In this document: positions 51,342-59,039 of the stretch, piece after piece
Layout: the number at the start of each line of letters is the position of its first letter
Position numbering within the stretch: position 1 is the stretch's first letter
Assembly (NCBI GenBank): GCA_947496865.1
Contig: CANMEE010000001.1
Location: 186,001-250,000 of the forward strand
Length of the DNA stretch: 64,000 bases
Direction: 5' to 3'
Origin: an uncultured Sphingomonadaceae bacterium
GTDB taxonomy: Bacteria > Pseudomonadota > Alphaproteobacteria > Sphingomonadales > Sphingomonadaceae
Made by a program: the position numbers and the translations under genes
The notes under the pieces: generated by a model
What the model saw: only the letters and a program-made list of their open reading frames with translations
Told to the model about the DNA's origin: nothing
The model's database searches: none

Positions 51342-52039
51342 TCCGCCCTCTGCTTATCCTTATCCGCCAGAACATCCTTGATCGATCGGGACACATCCCA
51401 GCGATCTTTATTGGTCGTACCCCGCTCGAAATCAAAAAAAGCATCCACCTTCGCATCCAATCCCGCTGCGCGCAGCGGTAACACAAAGCTGGTTTCCACC
51501 GCCCGCCGAGCGGCATCCTGTGCCAGACGCATTTGCAACGGGTTCCTCGCCTGTTTTGCCAGTTCCGAGACACCCTTTTTGCGATTGGCTTGATCCAGTG
51601 TCTTTTCTGCGTCTGTCAGCGCCATTAATATACCGCCATCATCATAGCTCTGAATACGGTCAATCTGCACCTCAGGCCGCGCGATCTCGATAGGCGGCAT
51701 TTCCACTGACAATGTTCTTGTTTTGGCATCCCACCGCACATTGTCAGCCTCCAGCTTCGCCAGATCGACTTCATAGCGGACCGACCCGGGCATGATCAGC
51801 GTCTTGCGGGCCGAGAGCCCCATGCGGGTTACTGTGGTTGTTACGGTTGCATTATAACTGGCAGAAAATACGGTAAGCCGGTTCTGCTCGCGCAACCCGT
51901 CAAGGCTGGCGCTGGCAATAGATACCGGATCAGGTGTGAAGCTGCTGTCAAACTTCGACAGCAGCAACCATGACAACGCGCCCAATATTACCAGAACGCC
52001 CGCCATGATCGCCAAGGGAATGGCAAAGCGGCGATTCAT
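51338..52039 (-). CDS. DUF4230 domain-containing membrane-anchored protein
   Basis: A 233-residue protein with one N-terminal transmembrane helix (FAIPLAIMAGVLVILGALSWLLL) and a DUF4230 domain in the remainder (ASYNATVTTTVTRMGLSARKTLIMPGSVRYEVDL at about 60-93). The family is found in many bacteria with no assigned role. Four-base overlaps (ATGA) link it to the MBL gene before and the kelch gene after it. Confidence 0.82.
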   Translation of the reverse strand: MNRRFAIPLAIMAGVLVILGALSWLLLSKFDSSFTPDPVSIASASLDGLREQNRLTVFSASYNATVTTTVTRMGLSARKTLIMPGSVRYEVDLAKLEADNVRWDAKTRTLSVEMPPIEIARPEVQIDRIQSYDDGGILMALTDAEKTLDQANRKKGVSELAKQARNPLQMRLAQDAARRAVETSFVLPLRAAGLDAKVDAFFDFERGTTNKDRWDVSRSIKDVLADKDKQRAE

Positions 52040-52914
52040 GCGGACATTTTCCAGATGTCTCCATCGACCGCAACAATCTCTCGGTTCTGTAAATCTATCA
52101 GATGGGCCCGCACCGATTGACCAGCAGCACCTTTGAGGCGCGGATCGAGACCCTTATACATTTGTGTCACCATATCGGGAATGGCCGACGCGCCGCTTTC
52201 CAGCAGCTTGAGTATCTGGCGCTCACGCTGTTTGCGGTGCCCCATCATGCCGCGCACCAACTGCCGCGGCTTCTCTACCTTTTTGCCATGAGCGGGATAG
52301 TAGACCTTGTCTTCTCGTTCATAGATTTTTTGCAAGCTAGCCATATAGTCTGCCATATCCCCATCTGGCGGTACAATGACGCTCGTGGACCAAGCCATGA
52401 CATGGTCCCCGGTAAACATCGCGCCGGATTCCTGCACCGCAAGGCATAGATGATTGGATGTGTGACCCGGCGTGGCTACTGCCTCCATAGTCCAACCGTC
52501 GCCAGCTAAGGTTTCGCCGTCGACCAAGATCCGGTCCGGTTCATAAGTCTTGTCAAAACTTTCATCGGACCGCGGCCCATCATCCTGCAAGACTAATGGT
52601 GCGCAGCCGATAATCGGTGCGCCAGTGCGCGCAGCCAATGGCTTTGCCGCCGGACTATGATCTCGGTGCGTGTGGGTGCACATGATCGCACTAATCTTCG
52701 CATCACCGACCGCCGCCATGATCGCGGCGATATGGTCATCCAGCGCCGGACCAGGGTCGATAACGGCGCGATCGCTTTTATTGCCAACCACATAGGTCTG
52801 GGTGCCGGTATAGGTATACGGGCTGGGATTGCCCGCTAGCACGCGTGCGACCAAGGGTTCCATCTGTTCGGATAGGCCAGTGGGAAAACTGCTCGGGTCA
52901 AAATCTTTGTTCAT
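52036..52914 (-). CDS. MBL-fold metallo-hydrolase (LACTB2/glyoxalase II-like)
   Basis: A 292-residue binuclear metal hydrolase. The motif THTHRDHSP gives H-x-H-x-D-H, followed by TPGHTSNHLC (metal-bridging region) and the C-terminal winged-helix-like domain typical of LACTB2-type proteins (HRKQRERQILKLLESG). Substrates of close relatives include thioesters and single-stranded RNA. ATG 52914 is used; a TTG two codons earlier is possible. It heads a three-gene operon. Confidence 0.88.
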   Translation of the reverse strand: MNKDFDPSSFPTGLSEQMEPLVARVLAGNPSPYTYTGTQTYVVGNKSDRAVIDPGPALDDHIAAIMAAVGDAKISAIMCTHTHRDHSPAAKPLAARTGAPIIGCAPLVLQDDGPRSDESFDKTYEPDRILVDGETLAGDGWTMEAVATPGHTSNHLCLAVQESGAMFTGDHVMAWSTSVIVPPDGDMADYMASLQKIYEREDKVYYPAHGKKVEKPRQLVRGMMGHRKQRERQILKLLESGASAIPDMVTQMYKGLDPRLKGAAGQSVRAHLIDLQNREIVAVDGDIWKMSA

Positions 52915-52967
52915 GGTCAAGATGTGGCATATTCAGACCATAAAACAACCATCAATATCATGACAAA

Positions 52968-53002
52968 ATCGGGAGCGAACCTAAAATAGGGCCGCTCCCG
53001 AT
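52968..53002 (-). terminator. Intrinsic terminator of the blaI-blaR1-like operon
   Basis: Perfect 10-bp stem, arms ATCGGGAGCG (52968-52977) and CGCTCCCGAT (52993-53002), followed on the minus strand by TTTTG. It lies 27 bases after the M56 gene stop. Confidence 0.7.
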
Positions 53003-53028
53003 CTTGTGACGATAGGTTTAGATTATTT

Positions 53029-55167
53029 TCAGGTCATGGAAAGCTGTGCCTTAAGCTCTTTAATATCGCGATCATATGCCTCGATTTTCAGCTTGTCATC
53101 CGCGTCGTTGTGATGGCATTCGGCGGCCTTGGCGCGCTTCTTTTCCAGCGCTTTCAATGTAATTTTCAGCCTTACTTGCTGATCCGCTTTGCTACATCCG
53201 ACAATGCTAGCCCAAGCGCGGTCATTCGTTGTGCCGCGCCCGGCAAAGGCGATTTTTTTGTTCATCGCGGCGCAGTCCGCATTTGAACTGCTACTGCTCC
53301 GGGACTGACTCGAACGCCTGGAAGCGGCCTTGAAATTGGGCTTGAACGCCATTTGAGAGACGTCCCAAATTCGAGCCGCTACACTTTTCGCTTCCCGGGC
53401 AGTCCATTCCGCTTCACGTGTGGCTTCCTGCGCTTCAAGCACGGCCTCGCGGGCATCGCGTTCTGCTTCACGGACCGCTCGTGCAGCCTCGCGTTGCGCT
53501 TCGCGCGCTTCACGCTGCGCCTCTCGCACCGCGCGCTCTATTTCGCGCTGAGTCTCGCGGTCCAATTTCGATTTTTCTTTATATTCTCGTTGCCATTCGC
53601 GTTGAGCCTGCTTCAATTCATTTGCGGCTTCAGCGAGCTCTTGACGCATTTCCGCACGATCAGCTTCGGCTTCCTGTGCAGCTTCTTCTGCTTCAAGGCG
53701 TGACTCTTCGGCTTCCGCGACCATTTCCCGGATTTCGGATTTGCTCAGACGCTTATTGGTCCGCAAAACCACGGTCCGGCCATTATATTTGATGCGGTGA
53801 ACATGTTCATTGCCGCTGGCTCGCACTTTGGCCCAGTCCTTCTCGCCGTTCAGCATGGTAATGTTGATCGTGCCATTAGACTTGTCATGCGCGATAAATT
53901 CCAGGTCTTTCGGTGCGACAGGCGGTACGGGAGGTACCGGTGGGACGGGTGCTACAGGCTCCCAGCGCGTACTCATATTCTGGCTAGACAGGCCCATTTT
54001 CTTGAGTTTTTTGGCAATTTCCTTATCTTTCAACTTACGCTTAGATTGGAACTGGAAACTGCCCGATTCATTTTCAACTGTATATTGATAGCCGTCGCTA
54101 TTTTTTTCAGCCACCACAACGCCATTGCGACCCACATCAACGCTGGTACTTCTCGTACGGATTTTAACCCGGTCTTTCCTGCTGCTGACATCAACATTGG
54201 CATTTTCATCATCAACCACAAAGCCATCTTCATGTGGATGCGCCTCGACTTCGACCGCATAAGTCACAGTGGCCGTTAGCGGCAATGCGATCACGGTACT
54301 GGCGCCGACCATCAAGGCGCCCATACGTTTACGCAAAGCAGATTTTTCAGACTGACCAAGCATTTTCAGCCGGTCCTTAATCTTGTTCTTTTGGTTTAAA
54401 GGACTAGCGAGGCCAAGCTTATGTCCCGACGCAGATTTCGCAATGGTACGGCCATAAACAGCCCGCAAGTCGCGCCCGCCATTTTCCAGGATGCGCGCAT
54501 CGCAAGCGGTTTCCTGATCCTGCCGAAACGCGATCCAAGCATACCAAGCCACCGGATTGAACCAGTGCAAAGACAACACGAGAAGACCAACAAAATTCGC
54601 CGCCAAATCGCCCGATTCATGATGTGCAATTTCATGTTCCAATGCCAATTCACGTTCCCGCGGTGCGTAATCGCGGAAGAAATTGGTCGGCACAGCAATA
54701 TATTTTTCGAATAGTCCGAAGGCCAACGGTCCGCTGACCGCCGCGGTTTCGAGAATTTTAATCCGTCCGTGGCGTCCGACAAGTCGGCCATCGGAGACAA
54801 TATCTTCGCGAAACTGAAAATAAGCAGCCAATTTACTGATGAACAGCATGCCTGCCCCGCCCAGCCAGATAACCAGCGCAATCATAGTCCAATCCAAAGA
54901 GGCCAAGGCACCGACCGCTGCGACTTCGGCGGGCGCAGCCATCGCGATATCCGAGAGCAATGGGGTTGTGGCAGCCGCTTCACCCGTTTCCAGAGCTGGC
55001 GGCGCTTTTAGCGTCAATGTCGGCATGAAAAGACGGGCCAATGGCAAGGCCCAAAGCAGATAGGCGATATGCGCCCCGAAAAAATGACTGACTGGCTTCC
55101 GTATTATCAGTACCAATATCATGAGCAAGGTCATCGACACCATAGTGTCCATCATCCAGTTGGTCAT
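53029..55167 (-). CDS. BlaR1-like M56 family metallopeptidase with long coiled-coil tail
   Basis: A 712-residue membrane protein. Residues 1-300 are the M56 (BlaR1/MecR1) domain with four membrane helices and the zinc site HEIAHH (178-183), plus ETACDARIL near 218. In place of the penicillin-sensor domain there are antiparallel-strand repeats, a proline-rich spacer (VPPVPPVPPV near 415) and a long Arg/Glu/Ala helix (about 473-599; runs like REAQREAREAQREA). A Ser-rich stretch and a small Cys-containing C-terminal domain (NADCAAM, VGCSKADQ) follow. It is likely a transmembrane sensor protease that cleaves its BlaI partner; the signal is unknown. Overlap of 4 bases with the regulator gene. Confidence 0.85.
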   Translation of the reverse strand: MTNWMMDTMVSMTLLMILVLIIRKPVSHFFGAHIAYLLWALPLARLFMPTLTLKAPPALETGEAAATTPLLSDIAMAAPAEVAAVGALASLDWTMIALVIWLGGAGMLFISKLAAYFQFREDIVSDGRLVGRHGRIKILETAAVSGPLAFGLFEKYIAVPTNFFRDYAPRERELALEHEIAHHESGDLAANFVGLLVLSLHWFNPVAWYAWIAFRQDQETACDARILENGGRDLRAVYGRTIAKSASGHKLGLASPLNQKNKIKDRLKMLGQSEKSALRKRMGALMVGASTVIALPLTATVTYAVEVEAHPHEDGFVVDDENANVDVSSRKDRVKIRTRSTSVDVGRNGVVVAEKNSDGYQYTVENESGSFQFQSKRKLKDKEIAKKLKKMGLSSQNMSTRWEPVAPVPPVPPVPPVAPKDLEFIAHDKSNGTINITMLNGEKDWAKVRASGNEHVHRIKYNGRTVVLRTNKRLSKSEIREMVAEAEESRLEAEEAAQEAEADRAEMRQELAEAANELKQAQREWQREYKEKSKLDRETQREIERAVREAQREAREAQREAARAVREAERDAREAVLEAQEATREAEWTAREAKSVAARIWDVSQMAFKPNFKAASRRSSQSRSSSSSNADCAAMNKKIAFAGRGTTNDRAWASIVGCSKADQQVRLKITLKALEKKRAKAAECHHNDADDKLKIEAYDRDIKELKAQLSMT

Positions 55168-55532
55168 CCCTTCAACTCCCTCAACAATTCTTCGATTTCC
55201 CTGATATCGTCATCGCTAAGCTCATCAGCCTCAGCCAGGTGAGCAACCAACGGCGTCACTTTCCCACCGAAAAGACGGTCAACAAATTTACGTGAAACAC
55301 CAGCGAGATACGTATCTCGCTCCACCAATGGTGAGTATAGGAAACGCCGGCCATCGCGCTCCGTGCCGATTACGGCTTTGGCCGCTAGCCGGGACAACAA
55401 AGTTTTTACAGTTTGCAGCGACCAGCCTTTTGCCTCAGCAACACGATCGGCCACTTCGGTAGCGGTTAAGGGTGCGGTTTGCCACAGCACCTCCATAATC
55501 TCATGTTCAGCATCACTGATACGTTCGACCAT
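55164..55532 (-). CDS. BlaI/MecI/CopY family transcriptional repressor
   Basis: A 122-residue winged-helix repressor (VERISDAEHEIMEVLWQTAPLTATEV at the start, recognition helix SLQTVKTLLSRLAAKAVI). In BlaI systems the membrane M56 protease cuts it to lift repression. ATG 55532 is chosen because the length then fits the family and GGGAG stands upstream. The frame stays open to an ATG at 55613, but that start has no ribosome-binding site and would place the operator at 55588-55601 inside the gene. It overlaps the M56 gene by 4 bases. No beta-lactamase gene is nearby. Confidence 0.85.
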   Translation of the reverse strand: MVERISDAEHEIMEVLWQTAPLTATEVADRVAEAKGWSLQTVKTLLSRLAAKAVIGTERDGRRFLYSPLVERDTYLAGVSRKFVDRLFGGKVTPLVAHLAEADELSDDDIREIEELLRELKG

Positions 55533-55587
55533 TTCCGATTTCTCCCAAGCATAGCTGCCAAATGCGAAGGCCGCATCCTCACTATTG

Positions 55588-55601
55588 ACTACATCTGTAG
55601 T
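55588..55601. promoter_or_regulatory. BlaI-type operator ACTACA-TC-TGTAGT
   Basis: Perfect 6-bp arms around two bases; the core TACA-N2-TGTA is the classical BlaI/MecI operator spacing. It stands 56 bases upstream of the likely regulator start. Confidence 0.7.
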
Positions 55602-55613
55602 TTCATTGGCCAT

Positions 55614-55639
55614 AAATGTAAATGTGTAATTTTACATTT
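55614..55639. promoter_or_regulatory. Inverted repeat AAATGTAAA-N8-TTTACATTT
   Basis: Perfect 9-bp arms (55614-55622 and 55631-55639). TGTA and TACA elements recur. Next to the operator at 55588 it is probably a second repressor site or overlaps the promoter of the blaI-blaR1-like operon. Confidence 0.6.
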
Positions 55640-55810
55640 GCGGTGAATGGAGGGCCTGTCGCGCGCGCAATCATGACAGGCTAATATGAGCCTCTTGTCG
55701 AAAAAATTTACAATAACGGCCGAGTTAACAACGCTTTAATCATCTAAGTACCTAAGAAATATGATATCCAGAAAACTGGCACGAGCGATGCAAGGTTACG
55801 AGTGTTCCTA

Positions 55811-55946
55811 TGTTTCACACCCATGAAACAGAAATGAGGGGGACAGCGTACTGGTCTCCGCCGTCCCCTCTCATTACAGATTTTAGACTACTCACTACTT
55901 ATACCCACATTCAAACGGCTCGGATCTCCTAATCCGGGCCGTTTTT
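55811..55946 (+). ncRNA. Candidate small RNA with three hairpins and terminal Rho-independent terminator
   Basis: Plus-strand order: hairpin TGTTTCA/TGAAACA (55811-55830), hairpin GAGGGGGAC/GTCCCCTC (55836-55870, one bulge), a linker free of structure (about 55875-55910), and terminator AAACGGCTCGGAT/ATCCGGGCCGTTT (55913-55944; 13 bp with one G-U) with T-run 55942-55946. No plus gene lies upstream to be terminated. The terminator loop CTCCTA carries an anti-Shine-Dalgarno-like CUCCU. No promoter was identified with confidence, so the 5' end is uncertain. Confidence 0.5.
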
Positions 55947-56022
55947 GATTCGTCGTTCTCGAAGCTTCGACCCCTTGGGTTACCGCGTGCAACATAGGCT
56001 AAACGCCCATGACGCGGAACCA

Positions 56023-56121
56023 ATGCACGGCATGAAACTCAAAATGATCGCAGGCGCGATTATATTTGGCAGTTTTTATCTTGGAGTTAGGATGTGGTTG
56101 ATCGAAATGCCTGACAGTTAA
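56023..56121 (+). CDS. Possible microprotein with one membrane helix
   Basis: A 32-codon frame (or 29 codons from ATG 56032) with a single hydrophobic stretch, MIAGAIIFGSFYLGVRMWL. A composition like this suggests a membrane microprotein, but the ribosome-binding site is weak and no family is recognised. The gene lies between the sRNA terminator and the convergent glutaredoxin gene. Confidence 0.3.
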   Translation: MHGMKLKMIAGAIIFGSFYLGVRMWLIEMPDS

Positions 56122-56151
56122 GTCAAACCTGTCCTGCCGCCACGAAAGAAA

Positions 56152-56487
56152 TTAGCCAGCCGCTGGTGCGACCTTTTTCTCCGCCATAAGTTCACCAAGT
56201 TCGCCTGCTTCATACATTTCCATCATGATGTCACTGCCACCGACAAATTCGCCTTTGACATAAAGCTGCGGGATGGTCGGCCAGTCGGAAAATTCCTTAA
56301 TGCCCTGACGCACTTCCATATCCTGCAAGACGTCAACGGTTTCAAACCCAACGCCGAGATGCTCAAGTATCGCAACGGCTTTGCTGGAAAATCCGCATTG
56401 CGGGAAAAGCGGCGTGCCCTTCATGAACAGGACAACATCATTGGATGTAACCATGGTATCGATTTTTGCGTTTACTGCGTCACTCAT
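56152..56487 (-). CDS. grxD: Monothiol glutaredoxin, Grx4/GrxD type
   Basis: A 111-residue CGFS glutaredoxin (CGFS at 31-34, preceded by MKGTPLFPQ; TVP-type cis-Pro in WPTIPQLYVKGEF). These proteins carry a glutathione-bound [2Fe-2S] cluster and pair with BolA; the BolA gene is 21 bases upstream on the same strand. The C-terminus has a short extension (AEKKVAPAAG). Confidence 0.95.
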   Translation of the reverse strand: MSDAVNAKIDTMVTSNDVVLFMKGTPLFPQCGFSSKAVAILEHLGVGFETVDVLQDMEVRQGIKEFSDWPTIPQLYVKGEFVGGSDIMMEMYEAGELGELMAEKKVAPAAG

Positions 56488-56508
56488 ATATATTCTCCTT
56501 TAGGGGAC

Positions 56509-56742
56509 CTATACCGGAACCCCGGTGGTCAGCTGCAAAGCATGCAGCTCTCCGCCCATTTTACCTTTTAAGGCCGCATATACGGCTTGATGCTGCTTTA
56601 CCCGGTTCATGCCAGCAAATGCGGGCGCCAAAACTTTCGCGGCATAATGGTCGCCGTCCCCAGCCAAATCCTGAATCTCGACCTCGGCGTCAGGAAAGGC
56701 TTCCAAGATCATCGCTTTGATGTCGTCACTCGCCATGGGCAT
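56509..56742 (-). CDS. BolA family protein
   Basis: A 77-residue small BolA-like protein. The BolA core is visible as IKAMILEAFPDAEVEIQDLAGDGDHYAAKVLAPAFAG with the nucleic-acid/iron ligand region, and conserved C-terminal KMGGELHALQLTT. With the adjacent CGFS glutaredoxin it forms heterodimers used in iron-sulfur handling. Start ATG 56742 or 56736. Confidence 0.93.
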   Translation of the reverse strand: MPMASDDIKAMILEAFPDAEVEIQDLAGDGDHYAAKVLAPAFAGMNRVKQHQAVYAALKGKMGGELHALQLTTGVPV

Positions 56743-56753
56743 ATCAGATGATC

Positions 56754-57080
56754 CTATTCGGCTTCTTCGATGAATTGGCGACGTGCCTCGACCATCTTCT
56801 CGGTCAAGGCCGTGCGGATACCGGCGTCATCAATATCGACGCCCGCAGAGGTCAGATCGCCCATCAATTTGCGAATAACGTCTTCATCACCTGCTTCTTC
56901 AAAATCCGCCTGAACGACAGCTTTCGCATAGGAATCTGTTTCTTCTGCGGTCAGGCCCATTTTTTCGGCCGCCCATTCGCCAACCAAACGATTCCGCCGC
57001 GCAGTCAGTTTGAACTGCATTTCCTCATCGCGCGCGAATTTATTCTCAAACGCTTTTTCACGATCACCAAAACCGTTCAT
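56754..57080 (-). CDS. DUF1476 protein, F1-ATPase inhibitor zeta subunit
   Basis: A 108-residue protein matching the alphaproteobacterial zeta subunit: FGDREKAFENKFARDEEMQFKLTARRNRLVGEWAAEKMGL at the N-terminus, which is the inhibitory region, then a four-helix domain. In Paracoccus it blocks ATP hydrolysis by the F1Fo-ATPase. It lies 11 bases upstream of bolA on the same strand, an arrangement typical of alphaproteobacteria. Confidence 0.93.
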   Translation of the reverse strand: MNGFGDREKAFENKFARDEEMQFKLTARRNRLVGEWAAEKMGLTAEETDSYAKAVVQADFEEAGDEDVIRKLMGDLTSAGVDIDDAGIRTALTEKMVEARRQFIEEAE

Positions 57081-57169
57081 AATATTCCCTAACTAGATTT
57101 CATCCATCACTGGATCATGTTGAATAGAAATAGGCACTGGCCGCATCAGCGACAAGAGGCCCGCGATGA

Positions 57170-58171
57170 TCAATCCGCAACTTTCACGACCAGCTTACCA
57201 ATCGCGCCCCGATCCGCCATTTTCTGGATCGCTTTTCCAGCATCAGCAAAATCGAATATTTCCGATACGCGCGGTTGAATCATGCCTTGTCCCCAAAGCT
57301 TGAACAGACGGTTGATATGGGACCGGTTCCCGGCTGGATCGCGCATCGCATAAGCGCCCCAGAAAACGCCGCATACATCACAGGATTTTAACAGCGTCAG
57401 ATTGAGCGGTAACTTAGCAATACCTGCTGGAAAACCAACGACCAGAAAACGGCCTTCCCATGCAATGGAACGCACAGCTGGTTCACTATAGTCCCCACCA
57501 ACGGCATCATAAATAATATCAGCGCCATTAGGACCAACAGCAGCTTTAAACTGAGCCGACAAGGCTTTGGACTGATCCTTGTCAAAAGGTGCGCGGCCAT
57601 AAACGACCGTTTCATCAGCACCGGCCGCTTTCGCAAATTCAGCTTTTTCTTCAGAAGAAACCGCAGCGACAACGCGCGCGCCAAAGGCTTTGCCCAGTTC
57701 GACCGCTGCGATACCAACACCGCCAGAGGCACCGAGTACCAACAATGTATCGCCTTCCTTGATATGACCGCGATCCACCAAAGCGTGGATGGATGTGCCA
57801 TAAGTCAGGATGAGCGCTGATGCGTCTTCAAAGCTTACGGTATCGGGAATTTTGAACACGCTGTTATGGTCGACAGCGACTTTTTCCACCAGACCACCAT
57901 GGCCGGTAGTCGAAGCAACACGGTCGCCGACTTTCAGACCAGTCACGCCTTCGCCGACTTCGGCAATGACGCCAGATACTTCTCCGCCGGGCGCAAATGG
58001 CCGGGGCGGTTTAAACTGGTACATATCCTGAATGATCAGAACATCGGGATAGTTGATCGAGCACGCTTTGACATCAATGACCACCTGACCCTTGCCAGCC
58101 GCCGGATTATCAACCTCGAGCATTTCAAGGCTATCGGGACCACCAACTTTTGTGGACATTAATGCTTTCAT
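57170..58171 (-). CDS. NADPH:quinone oxidoreductase family protein (zinc-free MDR)
   Basis: A 333-residue medium-chain reductase/dehydrogenase of the quinone oxidoreductase type. N-terminal GroES-like domain (SINYPDVLIIQDMYQFKPPRPFAPGGEVSGV), nucleotide-binding VLGASGGVGIAAVELGKA and DVCGVFWGAYAMRDP. The zinc-ligand Cys/His set is absent, as expected for quinone reductases such as QorA. It may detoxify quinones or reduce enals. Confidence 0.9.
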   Translation of the reverse strand: MKALMSTKVGGPDSLEMLEVDNPAAGKGQVVIDVKACSINYPDVLIIQDMYQFKPPRPFAPGGEVSGVIAEVGEGVTGLKVGDRVASTTGHGGLVEKVAVDHNSVFKIPDTVSFEDASALILTYGTSIHALVDRGHIKEGDTLLVLGASGGVGIAAVELGKAFGARVVAAVSSEEKAEFAKAAGADETVVYGRAPFDKDQSKALSAQFKAAVGPNGADIIYDAVGGDYSEPAVRSIAWEGRFLVVGFPAGIAKLPLNLTLLKSCDVCGVFWGAYAMRDPAGNRSHINRLFKLWGQGMIQPRVSEIFDFADAGKAIQKMADRGAIGKLVVKVAD

Positions 58172-58209
58172 TATTTCTTCCTCTTTTCCTAGCGAATCTT
58201 CAAATGCGC

Positions 58210-58803
58210 TTAAGCAGCAATTGGTTTGTGCCAGCTTTGTGCAGAATCGACCCTGTTTTCATGCGCCTCTATGGCATCTGATTTTGCCATTGTCAGGTCT
58301 ATTTCATCCAACCCGTCCATCAAGCATTGTTGCCGGAAAGGATCCATCTCAAATGTGAAGCGATCTTGAAACGGTGTCGTCACACTCATGCTTTCCATAT
58401 CGATGGTAATGGGATCGGTTTTGGCGACCTCCATCAAACGGTCAATCGCTTCTTGCGGCAGGGGGATAGCTAGCAGCCCGTTTTTAAACGCGTTGCTCGA
58501 AAAAATGTCCGAAAAGCTTGGAGCGATGATCGCCTTTATACCCATGTCATCGAGCGCCCAAGCGGCATGTTCGCGGCTCGACCCACAACCAAAATTATCA
58601 CCAGCGATCAACACTGAAGCGCCGGCATATTCAGGATCGTCAAAAACATTGCCTTCCTGCGCGCGGATCGATTCAAAGGCACCTTTGCCCAACCCCTCGC
58701 GCGAAATGGTTTTAAGCCATTCCGCCGCAATGATCACATCGGTATCGACATTTTTCTGACCAAAGGGAATAGCCCGGCCTTCAACTTTGCGAACCGGCTT
58801 CAT
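58210..58803 (-). CDS. leuD: 3-isopropylmalate dehydratase small subunit
   Basis: A 197-residue LeuD providing the substrate-specific domain of isopropylmalate isomerase. Signatures: [23 protein letters not shown] at the N-terminus and [23 protein letters not shown]. It overlaps the small membrane-protein gene upstream by 4 bases (ATGA) and forms an operon with leuC. Confidence 0.96.
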   Translation of the reverse strand: MKPVRKVEGRAIPFGQKNVDTDVIIAAEWLKTISREGLGKGAFESIRAQEGNVFDDPEYAGASVLIAGDNFGCGSSREHAAWALDDMGIKAIIAPSFSDIFSSNAFKNGLLAIPLPQEAIDRLMEVAKTDPITIDMESMSVTTPFQDRFTFEMDPFRQQCLMDGLDEIDLTMAKSDAIEAHENRVDSAQSWHKPIAA

Positions 58804-59030
58804 TCTTCATTCTCTTCATCATCAACCGGCTCATTTTCGTAGCGTGTACCGGGCTTCGGTTTGTCAGCACTAAATTCGTCCAGTTTCCGCATCTTGTGGC
58901 GGCCAGCATAGATCAGCGCGGCAGCAACCGCCGCCGAGCCGACAGCAGCACCGACTTTGGCACCGGTTGACCATTTGCTCTTCTTTTCTTCACTGCCGTC
59001 ATCTTCAGGCTTTTTCTTGTCGTCTGCCAT
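58800..59030 (-). CDS. Small single-helix membrane protein between leuC and leuD
   Basis: A 76-residue protein: hydrophilic, Lys/Glu-rich start, one membrane helix ([21 protein letters not shown], about 24-44), then a polar tail ending in acidic residues (VDDEENEE). It overlaps leuD by 4 bases and starts 9 bases after leuC. It is not a known isopropylmalate isomerase part; the glycine/alanine helix suggests self-association in the membrane. Function unknown. Confidence 0.75.
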   Translation of the reverse strand: MADDKKKPEDDGSEEKKSKWSTGAKVGAAVGSAAVAAALIYAGRHKMRKLDEFSADKPKPGTRYENEPVDDEENEE

Positions 59031-59039
59031 ATCTAAACC

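Larger units (their letters stand above)
55640..56151. other. 512-base region without a large gene, carrying a likely sRNA and a possible microprotein
   Basis: Between the BlaI operator and the glutaredoxin gene (minus strand) there is no large reading frame. It contains a chain of plus-strand hairpins ending in an excellent terminator (55811-55946) and a 32-codon frame with a hydrophobic segment (56023-56121). Both are listed separately. Confidence 0.6.

Noticed and set aside
55811..55830. TGTTTCA-N6-TGAAACA, resembling a ParB parS site
   Set aside because: The known parS palindrome has only two bases between these arms; here the spacer is six, so ParB would not be expected to bind. It fits better as an sRNA hairpin.
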